The notes under the pieces are model-generated. The model was not told the DNA's origin and searched no databases. It worked only from the letters and a program-made list of their open reading frames with translations. Below, in pieces: positions 57,183 to 64,000 of a DNA stretch of 64,000 nucleotides; position 1 is the first letter of the stretch, and each line of letters opens with the position of its first letter. This DNA comes from an uncultured Lachnospiraceae bacterium (GTDB lineage Bacteria; Bacillota; Clostridia; Lachnospirales; Lachnospiraceae). The DNA is taken from the NCBI GenBank assembly GCA_900542015.1, contig UQLY01000008.1:1-64000 (forward strand), read 5' to 3'. The position numbers and the translations under genes are program-made.

Positions 57183-58045
57183 TACCGCCCTTGTTCATTG
57201 GTATTCGGGTATTCATACTCAAAGGAAGCCGCATTGCTTTCAAATGCAAAAAGAGTCTGTCCCGCCCTGCGGAATCTGTAAAAAGCCCGTCCCGCCGCGC
57301 TTTCGTGAATCGTTCTTACCATATTTCCCTGCCGGGGCGCCATAAGCCCGCAGGAAGCGTATTCCGGCAGCCGCACTTCCAGCTCCAGGTCCCTTTGCAC
57401 AATTCGGATCAATCCCCTTTCAATTTTAACCGCACGCGCCCCCAGATAAGTCGCGAGCCTGTATTCCCGTCCTTTCCACAGCACAACGCCTATAATTCCG
57501 GTAAAATGAATCCCTGCAAGGGGAATATCCGCCACGGAAAGCATCAGCGAACCGTCCCGAAAGCAACATTGCGTCCAGACATATTCCTTCGGAAACGAAC
57601 GCCCGCGATCTCCTTCCCAATATCCCCTTGCATTTCGGAAAATATAGTCTGTTTCGTTGACCGTAACCCTTCCGCTGACCGAATGCCTCATGCTCCAAAT
57701 GCTGTGCCGGCATTCCAGAAAGGGCACCAGCGCAAAGGGTCCCATAATATCATATTTTAAGGGGGAAAGCGAGCCAAAGCTCAGTTTCCCCCTGATCTTT
57801 AATTCCGGCGTACGGACCTGCAGAGAAATTCCCTGTCTGCCGAACCGGTTCTTTCCAATTGTTATGTTGCCTTTTTTCATGGAAAACGCATCCGCCGGAA
57901 ATTCCGCCGTAAAAGCCTCTTTATCCGTAATAACCTGGATGGAACAGCCGCGTTTTCCCTTTTGCCTGTGAAGAGCCGGAATAACCGCAAGCGTCTGCGT
58001 ATCCGACTGACATTTCATATACCATCCGTAAAACAAATCCCCCAT
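57182..58045 (-). CDS. Tocopherol cyclase-like family protein
   Basis: This 287-aa protein starts at ATG 58045, eight bases after GGAGG. The central block SIWSMRHSVSGRVTVNETDY followed by YWEGDRGRSFP is the signature of the tocopherol cyclase fold (VTE1-like, two lipocalin-like barrels). In bacteria that do not make tocopherol, this family's substrate is unknown; a hydrophobic or carotenoid-like ligand is possible. There is no signal peptide. A pdxT fragment sits immediately downstream. Confidence 0.82.
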   Translation of the reverse strand: MGDLFYGWYMKCQSDTQTLAVIPALHRQKGKRGCSIQVITDKEAFTAEFPADAFSMKKGNITIGKNRFGRQGISLQVRTPELKIRGKLSFGSLSPLKYDIMGPFALVPFLECRHSIWSMRHSVSGRVTVNETDYIFRNARGYWEGDRGRSFPKEYVWTQCCFRDGSLMLSVADIPLAGIHFTGIIGVVLWKGREYRLATYLGARAVKIERGLIRIVQRDLELEVRLPEYASCGLMAPRQGNMVRTIHESAAGRAFYRFRRAGQTLFAFESNAASFEYEYPNTNEQGR

Positions 58046-58194
58046 ATTCAAGTCCTCCGATATTGATTCGCAAATTCCATGGAATTTTTATCAGTTTTCC
58101 CGAACAGGTTTCATTTTATGCCTTTGCGCTCTCTTAGGCTGCTTATTTGCTCCGCAAACCGGGCTCTTTCCTTCTTTTCATCCTTCACGGTCAT

Positions 58195-58659
58195 TCAGCA
58201 TATGCTTACAAATTCATATTTGCCTTCCGCTTCTTCCTTTGAAGCAAATACTTCTACTTTATCGTAAGGTTCCCGTTTTTCTTTCCAACTGCTGCAGTTA
58301 TCCAAAAATTCTTTGAAATTATCGGCAAGCAAAAAAACATTTCTGTCTTTATCTATATAACAGATCGGCATATCGCTTTCCATATCAGTCGTCCCTCCGA
58401 TCGTTCCGATATATCCTCCCTGACTGTCCGTCGCCAGAATATCCACACGGGGAACGCTGTAAAAATCGACGTTTACTATATTGTCATCAAAGATAAAATG
58501 AATGTCCCAACAATCCGCGAATTTCTGATATTCCTCATTCTTATCTTTCACAGACATGGAATATATCGTTGTTCCCGCCTGCAAAACTTCGGTCTCTTTG
58601 TTTATGAAAATACCGATGCAGTTATCGTTTTGCGACACGTCTAAAAAAAGCCGCTTCAT
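58195..58659 (-). CDS. Hypothetical protein, possibly SUKH-like
   Basis: This is a 154-aa cytosolic protein. The N-terminal LFLDVSQNDNCIGIFINKET and the C-terminal phrase CYIDKDRNVFLLADNFKEFL, with an aromatic and acidic end before a charged tail, resemble SMI1/KNR4 (SUKH) fold proteins. Those serve as immunity or ligand-binding modules. The similarity is by eye and weak. No toxin gene is adjacent. The 130 bp to the tocopherol-cyclase-like gene hold no gene I can support. Confidence 0.6.
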   Translation of the reverse strand: MKRLFLDVSQNDNCIGIFINKETEVLQAGTTIYSMSVKDKNEEYQKFADCWDIHFIFDDNIVNVDFYSVPRVDILATDSQGGYIGTIGGTTDMESDMPICYIDKDRNVFLLADNFKEFLDNCSSWKEKREPYDKVEVFASKEEAEGKYEFVSIC

Positions 58660-58709
58660 AGCGTTACCTCCAAAGACTTCGGCGATGCTTCCGGTTGACC
58701 CCTGAAACC

Positions 58710-59144
58710 TTATATCGTATACTGGTCCAGTTTTTCAGCCTGCCACTCCAAAAGATCGGCAAGGGTAATATGATCAACAACTCCGTTGACGGCGTCGTTG
58801 ATCATTTCATAGATTCGGACCGTCACACATTCCGCCTTCCGGTCGCATTCCATTCCTTCCTCGCCGACACAGGCGACAGGCGCCAAATCTCCTTCCGTCT
58901 GCCTCAAAATCATACCGACGGTATAATCCTTCGGCTCCTTCTTTAACATATAACCGCCCTGGGCGCCCCGGATACTGCGTACGAATCCCGCCTTATTCAG
59001 CACCGCAATAATCTGCTCCAGATATTTTTCGGAAATCTGCTGTCTTTTTGCAATATCCTTGATGCTGACCGGTTCTCCTGTATTGTAAGTCGCAAGGTCC
59101 AGCATCAGACGCAATGCGTATCTTCCTTTTGTTGAAATTTTCAT
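58710..59144 (-). CDS. Rrf2 family transcriptional regulator (IscR-like)
   Basis: This is a 144-aa protein. The winged helix (about 1-75) carries KDIAKRQQISEKYLEQIIAV and the wing RGAQGGYML. Cys92, Cys100 and Cys106 (C-x7-C-x5-C) match the spacing class of iron-sulfur-binding Rrf2 proteins, so it may carry a 2Fe-2S cluster like IscR. The start overlaps the tcdA stop by 4 bp. Usual partners iscS/iscU are absent here. It likely senses iron-sulfur or cysteine status. Confidence 0.92.
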   Translation of the reverse strand: MKISTKGRYALRLMLDLATYNTGEPVSIKDIAKRQQISEKYLEQIIAVLNKAGFVRSIRGAQGGYMLKKEPKDYTVGMILRQTEGDLAPVACVGEEGMECDRKAECVTVRIYEMINDAVNGVVDHITLADLLEWQAEKLDQYTI

Positions 59145-59968
59145 GTGTTTTCGCCTCCCAAATTTTCTCTTGCCCGTTTTACCGCCTCTGCCGTCAGATC
59201 TTTGATAACCTCGCCTGCGATAATCAGTCCTGCTGCCGGCGGTACAAACGCCGTAGAACCCGGTACGGCACGCCTCGCCGGGCTTGAATGCTCCGCTCTA
59301 TCCGCCGCATTCTGATCCGCCGTTTTGTCCGCCATATTCCGATTCTCCGTTTTGTCCGCCTCCTCCATCGAACCAAGAGGACGAAGGGGCTTTTCTTTGG
59401 AATAAACGACCTTCAACCGCTCCACGCCCCGTTTTTTTAACTCCCGGCGCATGACCTTCGCCAACGGGCAGACAGAGGTTTCATACAGATCCGCCACTTC
59501 CAGCTGTGCCGGATTGAGTTTATTGCCCGCTCCCATACTGCTGATAACCGGCACGCCCGCTTTCTGCGCTTCCGTTACCAGCGTAATTTTCGCCGTCACG
59601 GTATCTACCGCATCCACCACATAAGAATACTTCGTAAAATCAAATTGATCCTTATTCTCCGGCAGAAAAAAGCATCTGTGCTCATAAACAACCGCCTCCG
59701 GGTTAATCTCCGCAATCCGTTCCTTCATAACTTCCGTTTTATATCTGCCGATAGTCTTTTCAGTAGCAATCAACTGCCTGTTCAGATTGCTCAGGCACAC
59801 CTGATCGTCGTCAATCAGATCGATGCTTCCCACGCCGCTTCTAACGAGCGCCTCCACGACATAGCCGCCGACGCCGCCGATGCCGAATACGGCTACTCTG
59901 GATGCCGCAAGAATATCCATCGCTTCTTTTCCCAACAAAATCTCTGTCCGTGAAAACCGGTTCACCAT
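59141..59968 (-). CDS. tcdA: tRNA threonylcarbamoyladenosine dehydratase (TcdA-like)
   Basis: This 275-aa E1-like enzyme cyclises t6A37 of tRNA to ct6A using ATP. The nucleotide motif is VFGIGGVGGYVVEALVRSG; DLIDDDQVCLSNLNRQL follows. VVDAVDTVTAK and ISSMGAGNKLNP are typical. Between the strand KVVYSKEKP and the C-terminal GSTAFVPPAAGLIIAGEVIK is an unusual Asp/Lys/Asn/Ala-rich linker made of two near-copies of ADKTEN/ADKTAD. Its 3' end overlaps the Rrf2 regulator by 4 bp. Confidence 0.92.
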   Translation of the reverse strand: MVNRFSRTEILLGKEAMDILAASRVAVFGIGGVGGYVVEALVRSGVGSIDLIDDDQVCLSNLNRQLIATEKTIGRYKTEVMKERIAEINPEAVVYEHRCFFLPENKDQFDFTKYSYVVDAVDTVTAKITLVTEAQKAGVPVISSMGAGNKLNPAQLEVADLYETSVCPLAKVMRRELKKRGVERLKVVYSKEKPLRPLGSMEEADKTENRNMADKTADQNAADRAEHSSPARRAVPGSTAFVPPAAGLIIAGEVIKDLTAEAVKRARENLGGENT

Positions 59969-60110
59969 CTATCGCCCACCTATTCATAGTCTTGTAGTAT
60001 GAATTATATGATACCTGCAAAAGCGGTTTCCGTCAAGTCGGCTGACCATTTTAAAATATTTTAAAAAGCCGGAGATTTTATCGTGACCGCTTTGCCAAAA
60101 CCTCCTTTTA

Positions 60111-61034
60111 TCAGACTTCATCCATTTTTTGCATAAATTCTTCCATACTGCCCGCCTTTGCCGCCTTCTTAAGCCATTTGGCAAGGGTGCCGGTATCCGT
60201 TTCGTTTTCCAATCTTTCCTTCAGTGACTGCGGAATCGTCCCATACTCTTCCAACAGTTCGCAGATACACCGCATCTGCGTCTGCAGCGTTGCCGTCTTT
60301 GTCGCTTCCTTTGCCGCTTCTTCCGCCGCGTCCTTTCGCTCATAGTAAATGATGTCCTCATACTTCATATAAGCATCCCTCACTTCCGGCTCTTCTTTGA
60401 CCTTTTCCGTAAAACCATGGATTTTTCTGATCGACTCATTGGTAACATTCTTTATCGTACTGTTCTTAAAATAATTTAACATCGCCTTGATTTCAGAGGT
60501 GCCGCCTTTGCTGCCGCCCGTATAAAAATAAATCTGATGAAGCCCGTCCTCATACTTCAACTCGGGAACCTCGTCGCACCGGTTATGCACATTATACATC
60601 ATATAATCATATCCGAACGGATCATAATTTAATATGGTAATGACATAAAGATCCGGCATTGTAGAAAAATCATTCTCTCCGCTCTTGGGGTATCGACCGT
60701 CAATCTTCGCCTGATAAAAACGATTATGGCGCAGCAAATCCATATTCTTCGGAATATGCGGTTCTAAATCATAGATATTCATGGCTGGGAGCTTCTCTGC
60801 AGAATGTAAATCTTCTATGACCTCTACATCCATGCGGATTCCGCGAAGGGACGGTCTTCTCGCAGGAATTACGCGTTGGGAAATCACCCGGATTTCTCCG
60901 ATTTTCCTTTGCAAAAGCACCGATAACACTTCTCTGCAAAACGCTTCGCCCACCTCTTCGTCCGTGGCGACAGCGTTTACTAAAAAGTCATCCATGATAT
61001 TCAGCTCTTTTAAGTTTCTTTTGGTATATGCCAT
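60111..61034 (-). CDS. PD-(D/E)XK nuclease family transposase (Rpn-like)
   Basis: This 307-aa protein starts at ATG 61034, after AAAGGAGGTCAT. The N-terminal phrase MDDFLVNAVATDEEVGEAFC and the nuclease core (GIRMDVEVIE, with metal-binding Asp and Glu; the following NIYDLEPHIP and YQAKIDGRYPKSGENDF) are typical of this clostridial family. The C-terminus is a charged helix (AAEEAAKEATKTATLQTQM). Relatives act in recombination-promoting or transposase-like roles. No inverted repeats or target duplication are obvious nearby. The adjoining 61035-61324 holds no gene I can support. A decayed relative lies at 17349. Confidence 0.85.
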   Translation of the reverse strand: MAYTKRNLKELNIMDDFLVNAVATDEEVGEAFCREVLSVLLQRKIGEIRVISQRVIPARRPSLRGIRMDVEVIEDLHSAEKLPAMNIYDLEPHIPKNMDLLRHNRFYQAKIDGRYPKSGENDFSTMPDLYVITILNYDPFGYDYMMYNVHNRCDEVPELKYEDGLHQIYFYTGGSKGGTSEIKAMLNYFKNSTIKNVTNESIRKIHGFTEKVKEEPEVRDAYMKYEDIIYYERKDAAEEAAKEATKTATLQTQMRCICELLEEYGTIPQSLKERLENETDTGTLAKWLKKAAKAGSMEEFMQKMDEV

Positions 61035-61324
61035 ATGACCTCCTTTCGGCAGGCATACCGCAAATACCCTGCAAATGAAGATCTGCAAGCGGCTGTCTGC
61101 CAACATTTAGTTAAGTGTGTGAAAATGTCGGCGAACTGCCAAAGACTCCGGTTCACGGAAAAACTCCGCCAACCGGACAGATTTTCACTGCATTGATTTG
61201 TTTAAAATTATAAGTGGATTTTCATGTGGTGTCAAGGCAAAAACGTAACATTTTTTCTTTTTATCGTTTGTTTTATTTCAAAATTCAGTTAGCATTTGCT
61301 TACTGGATTCCTCTTGTCCTCCCT

Positions 61325-61720
61325 CTAGCCCAACGTCAGCAATCCTACCAGGCACACGACCAGAGCAAGTACGGTAAGCAGCAATAGAATCAACAGCGCC
61401 ACCGTCGTTTTTACCCATCTTTTTTCTTTCAGCGCCAGCACTATAATCGAAAGCACGTCCACCGTAAAGAAAAATTGAAAAATTCCTGCAAAAACCGATA
61501 AAACCGTTCCGTGCACTCCCTGCTTCTGGGATTTTACAATATACGCGACGGAATAAGGCGCTCCGCCGACCATAACGATCCATCCGAATGTCGAGAAAGC
61601 AATCGCAATGGCAGGCCCCACAAAGAACATAAAGACAACCGGCGTAAGCATCAGCAATAAGGAAGCGGCAACCACAATTCCGCCTGCGATATACATGGGA
61701 ATCAGAGCATATTTAATCAA
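61325..61720 (-). CDS. Small polytopic membrane protein
   Basis: This 131-aa protein has about four hydrophobic helices (for example YIAGGIVVAASLLLMLTPVV near the N-terminus and TTVALLILLLLTVLALVVCL at the end). It has no recognised domain. The apparent start is TTG 61720, seven bases after the stop of the upstream membrane protein, which suggests translational coupling. The function is unknown. Confidence 0.65.
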   Translation of the reverse strand: MIKYALIPMYIAGGIVVAASLLLMLTPVVFMFFVGPAIAIAFSTFGWIVMVGGAPYSVAYIVKSQKQGVHGTVLSVFAGIFQFFFTVDVLSIIVLALKEKRWVKTTVALLILLLLTVLALVVCLVGLLTLG

Positions 61721-61726
61721 AACGGT

Positions 61727-61963
61727 TCAGTTTAACAACTGTTCCCTGCTGATCCTGTCCCTTCCTATGACCACAACCAAAAGATTGACTGCCGCCAACA
61801 CAATCGGAAGCAAAAACAGCCACACCCCGCCGCCTGTTTCCAAAGAATCCTCCCGGCTTATGAAAAAAGTCAGAAACACAACCAAATAGACGGCGGCCAC
61901 ATATCCCGCCGCCAGCAGATAGATCGGATGAAAGCCTTCCTTTTCCTGATTCTCAATTCCCAT
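61727..61963 (-). CDS. Small two-helix membrane protein
   Basis: This 78-aa protein starts at ATG 61963, seven bases after AGGAGG. Helices are YLLAAGYVAAVYLVVFLTFF (about 15-34) and VWLFLLPIVLAAVNLLVVVI (about 48-67), with short charged ends. I recognise no family. It is cotranscribed with the polytopic membrane protein that follows. Confidence 0.7.
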   Translation of the reverse strand: MGIENQEKEGFHPIYLLAAGYVAAVYLVVFLTFFISREDSLETGGGVWLFLLPIVLAAVNLLVVVIGRDRISREQLLN

Positions 61964-62016
61964 TTTTCTTCCTCCTGTAAAAAATATTGATTTCTTAACC
62001 TTACGATCCGCAATGA

Positions 62017-62178
62017 CTACAAATACCGGAGAATTTTCTCCCCCATTGCCGGATAATCCGTTTCCCATTTTATCATAAAATCAATCAGGTAATTTTCCAA
62101 CGCTTCGCTCCGTTCCAGTTTCATCATTTCGCTAAGGAGCACTTCAAAAAGTTCCGGATCATAATACCGGGGCAGCAT
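62017..62178 (-). CDS. Small helical protein, 53 aa
   Basis: The ORF ATG 62178 to TAG 62017 begins MLPRYYDPELFEVLLSEMMK and ends GEKILRYL. It is amphipathic and acidic with no membrane helix. It starts next to the stop of the HD-domain gene (62181), so it could be translated by coupling; its own ribosome binding site is weak. The aromatic YYDPELFEVLL phrase looks like a protein-binding helix. Confidence 0.5.
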   Translation of the reverse strand: MLPRYYDPELFEVLLSEMMKLERSEALENYLIDFMIKWETDYPAMGEKILRYL

Positions 62179-62180
62179 GG

Positions 62181-62726
62181 TTAAGGTCTGAATGTCCTCA
62201 GCGCCTCGATGGTCTGTCCGATCAGCTCGTCCAAAGTCCAGCCAAGCATCCCGGCTCCTCTTTCGATTACCTCTCTGGAGCACCCTGCCGCGAAGCCCTT
62301 GCTTTTAAATTTCTTCTTAACGGATTTCACTTCCAGATCCTGTACGCTTTTGGACGGTCTCATAATGACAACCGCGCCGATCAGTCCCGTCAGCTCATCC
62401 ACGGCATAAAGTACCTTCTCCATTTCATGTTCCGGCTTAATATCTACGGTTATGCCGTAACCGTGGCTTGCCGTCGCATGAATAATTCTTTCGTCCACGC
62501 CCCGGTTTCGCATGATTTCCTGTTCCTTGATGCAATGTTGATCGGGATACTTTTCAAAATCCAGATCGTGAAGTATCCCCACCACTTCCCAGAAATCCTC
62601 TTCGTCGCCGTAGCCCAGCTTCCGGGCAAAATATTTCATGGTCTTTCCCACGATTTCCGCATGCTCCAGATGAAATTCGTCCTGATTATATTCCTTCAAC
62701 AACTCCCACGCTTCTTCTCTGTCCAT
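62181..62726 (-). CDS. HD-domain protein
   Basis: This 181-aa protein shows the metal-binding HD residues: FHLEHAEIVGKTM (first His), GILHDLDFEKYPDQH (HD pair) and ATASHGYG (later His). Its length and layout match small HD-domain hydrolases of Clostridia, presumed phosphohydrolases with unknown substrate. TAAAGGAC precedes ATG 62726. Its start overlaps the end of pdxT by 41 bp, so it is read with the vitamin B6 genes. Confidence 0.88.
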   Translation of the reverse strand: MDREEAWELLKEYNQDEFHLEHAEIVGKTMKYFARKLGYGDEEDFWEVVGILHDLDFEKYPDQHCIKEQEIMRNRGVDERIIHATASHGYGITVDIKPEHEMEKVLYAVDELTGLIGAVVIMRPSKSVQDLEVKSVKKKFKSKGFAAGCSREVIERGAGMLGWTLDELIGQTIEALRTFRP

Positions 62727-63348
62727 GTCCTTTACCGACCTCCTCTGTTTTCCTGTTAGTTACTATCATATCACAAGAATTTGCATCCTGACATATTTTT
62801 AAAAAGTATTCATGTATTTTCGTGCAGTCTGTTACCTCCGGATGGAAGGAAATGCCGATCTGATTATGATATTTTACTCCTACGATATTTCCCTCCACTG
62901 TGGCAATGATCTCCGTATCCTTTCCCACACTCTCCACAAAAGGAGCGCGGATAAACGCCATGGGGATTTTTCCCACGCCCTTTACCTCTTCTTCTGCATA
63001 AAAGCTGCCAAGCTGTCTGCCATAGGCATTGCGCCTTACGGTAACGGGCAGCGTTCCGAAATAAACATTTTCATCATTGGAAAGTTTTTCTGCCAGAAGG
63101 ATCAGTCCGGCGCAGGTTCCAAGGACCGGAAGCCCTTCTTTGATCTTCTTTTGCAGAGCATCAAACAGATCCAGTTCCTTTAACAGTTTTCCCATGACCG
63201 TGCTTTCCCCGCCGGGCAGGATCAGCCCGTCAAACTCCTGATCCAGATCTTTTTTCTGCCGTATTTCAAAGGATTCTGCTCCTAACAGGGAAAGCATCTT
63301 CTCATGCTCTATAAATGCCCCCTGAACGGCAAGTACCGCTATTTTCAT
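62686..63348 (-). CDS. pdxT: Pyridoxal 5'-phosphate synthase glutaminase subunit
   Basis: This 220-aa class I glutaminase releases ammonia for PdxS. The nucleophile is Cys79 (LGTCAGLILLA) and the His-Glu pair is in SFHPEVTDC. The GG loop QEFDGLILPGGESTVMG is intact. It is about 30 residues longer than usual; the extra C-terminal tail (VGKGHGQRRSVGVVEG) arises because the frame runs into the HD gene. It lies 3 bp after pdxS. A small fragment of the same gene is found at 57140. Confidence 0.94.
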   Translation of the reverse strand: MKIAVLAVQGAFIEHEKMLSLLGAESFEIRQKKDLDQEFDGLILPGGESTVMGKLLKELDLFDALQKKIKEGLPVLGTCAGLILLAEKLSNDENVYFGTLPVTVRRNAYGRQLGSFYAEEEVKGVGKIPMAFIRAPFVESVGKDTEIIATVEGNIVGVKYHNQIGISFHPEVTDCTKIHEYFLKICQDANSCDMIVTNRKTEEVGKGHGQRRSVGVVEGI

Positions 63349-63351
63349 TTC

Positions 63352-64000
63352 TTATTTTCCCCTTTCGGCCATAAGAAGTTCGATTTCCTGCTCATTGATG
63401 CCTACCATTGCTTCCCCTAAGTCTTCGGAAAGCTCTGCTAAAAGCTTTGCGTCATTAAAATTGGTAACCGCTTTCACAATGGCAGCGGCACGTTTCTTAG
63501 GATCGCCGGATTTAAATATGCCGGAGCCCACAAATACACCTTCTGCTCCAAGCTGCATCATCAGTGCCGCATCAGCAGGTGTAGCAACGCCGCCGGCTGC
63601 AAAGTTCACAACGGGCAGTTTTCCGTTTTCATGTACATATTTTACAAGCTCATAAGGAACGCCCAGTTCTTTTGCTGCCTGGAACAATTCATCCTCTCTC
63701 ATGGAAGTCAGCCTTGCGATTTCCTGATTCATTTTACGCATATGGCGTACTGCTTGGACCACATCCCCCGTTCCCGGCTCTCCTTTGGTTCTGATCATGG
63801 ATGCGCCTTCGTTGATTCTCCTCAATGCTTCACCCAGATCCTTTGCACCGCATACGAAAGGTACATTGAATTTTGTCTTATCGATATGATATACATCATC
63901 TGCGGGAGATAATACCTCGCTTTCGTCAATATAATCAATCTCGATTGCCTCCAGAATCTATGCTTCCGCAAAATGTCCGATTCTGCACTTTGCCATAACA
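63352..64000 (-). pseudogene. pdxS: pdxS, PLP synthase subunit, interrupted by an amber codon (partial)
   Basis: The frame from the window edge reads VMAKCRIGHFAEA, then TAG (63958-63960), then ILEAIEIDYIDESEVLSPAD and on to the normal C-terminus QEIELLMAERGK. PdxS proteins usually have Gln at this site, so one base (63960) turns CAG into TAG. The rest is intact, including RTKGEPGTGDVV, with the second active-site Lys. PdxS condenses ribose 5-phosphate, glyceraldehyde 3-phosphate and ammonia into PLP. As written, translation would stop after the N-terminal part. The remaining ORF can start only at an internal TTG and would not be functional. The N-terminus is outside the window. Confidence 0.88.

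Noticed and set aside
58111..58188. A 25-codon minus-strand ORF starting at GTG (KDEKKERARFAEQISSLRER)
   Set aside because: Protein-like but lacks a ribosome binding site, is very short and has no recognised family.
63352..63825. A separate 157-codon gene starting at TTG 63825
   Set aside because: It is the C-terminal part of pdxS after the amber codon, with no independent ribosome binding site.

Overview
This window looks like chromosomal DNA of an anaerobic Clostridia member, most likely Lachnospiraceae. The evidence is the block rho-rpmE-DUF1385-prmC-prfA, DUF4364 and DUF4250 genes, a clpB gene under a CIRCE operator, AGGAGG-type ribosome binding sites, and a moderate base composition. 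I recognised no rRNA, tRNA, CRISPR array or intact prophage.

Layout. Positions 1-11781 (minus strand) hold most of a giant exported protein: signal peptide, a long beta-rich repeat region, fibronectin III-like and PKD domains, an RHS entry domain and dozens of YD repeats. Its C-terminus lies outside the window. Just upstream is a small membrane protein with a single YD repeat unit. From 12724 to 16067 an ECF sigma factor, a membrane protein and an ABC ATPase/permease form an overlapping operon. From 16270 to 22405 come a YitT transporter, a 52-aa protein, a DegV protein, two XRE regulators, a small PBECR-like nuclease and a DUF1848 protein. From 22575 to 31573 is a housekeeping block: prfA, prmC, DUF1385, rpmE, rho, a lipoprotein, malic enzyme, a radical SAM protein and DUF4364. 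From 31858 to 44443 are an XRE membrane regulator, a phosphodiesterase, RarA, a chemoreceptor, an FMN-binding lipoprotein, a polysaccharide deacetylase, GlgB, a TetR regulator, a DUF4445 ferredoxin-ASKHA protein, DUF4250 and HtrA. clpB (44548-47130) has a perfect CIRCE element inside its promoter. Beyond it sits a type I toxin-like locus. From 47609 to 53902 is an accessory cluster of extracytoplasmic proteins (clostripain-like protease, lipoproteins) headed by an ECF sigma/anti-sigma pair. The last part (53988-64000) holds a C39-like peptidase with an NhaC antiporter, a TSUP exporter, a tocopherol-cyclase-like protein, an Rrf2 regulator with TcdA, a PD-(D/E)XK transposase, small membrane proteins, an HD-domain protein, pdxT and pdxS.

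The most unusual signals are lesions or recodings in otherwise intact genes. The giant RHS gene changes frame once, exactly at a canonical A AAT TTC slippery heptamer with a potential downstream stem; it is otherwise open for about 3,650 codons. pdxS has an in-frame amber codon where a glutamine codon is expected. A hypothetical exported protein (47806-48828) has a frameshift just after its signal segment. A 43-bp pdxT-like fragment lies about 6 kb from the real pdxT. Either the strain carries several recent mutations or the assembly contains errors; raw reads would settle this.

Other points worth attention are the holin-like toxin locus with its paired hairpins, two long intergenic inverted repeats (26-bp perfect arms; 29-bp arms with one mismatch), a lipoprotein with an 82-bp near-identical internal repeat, and the solitary PBECR-like nuclease.
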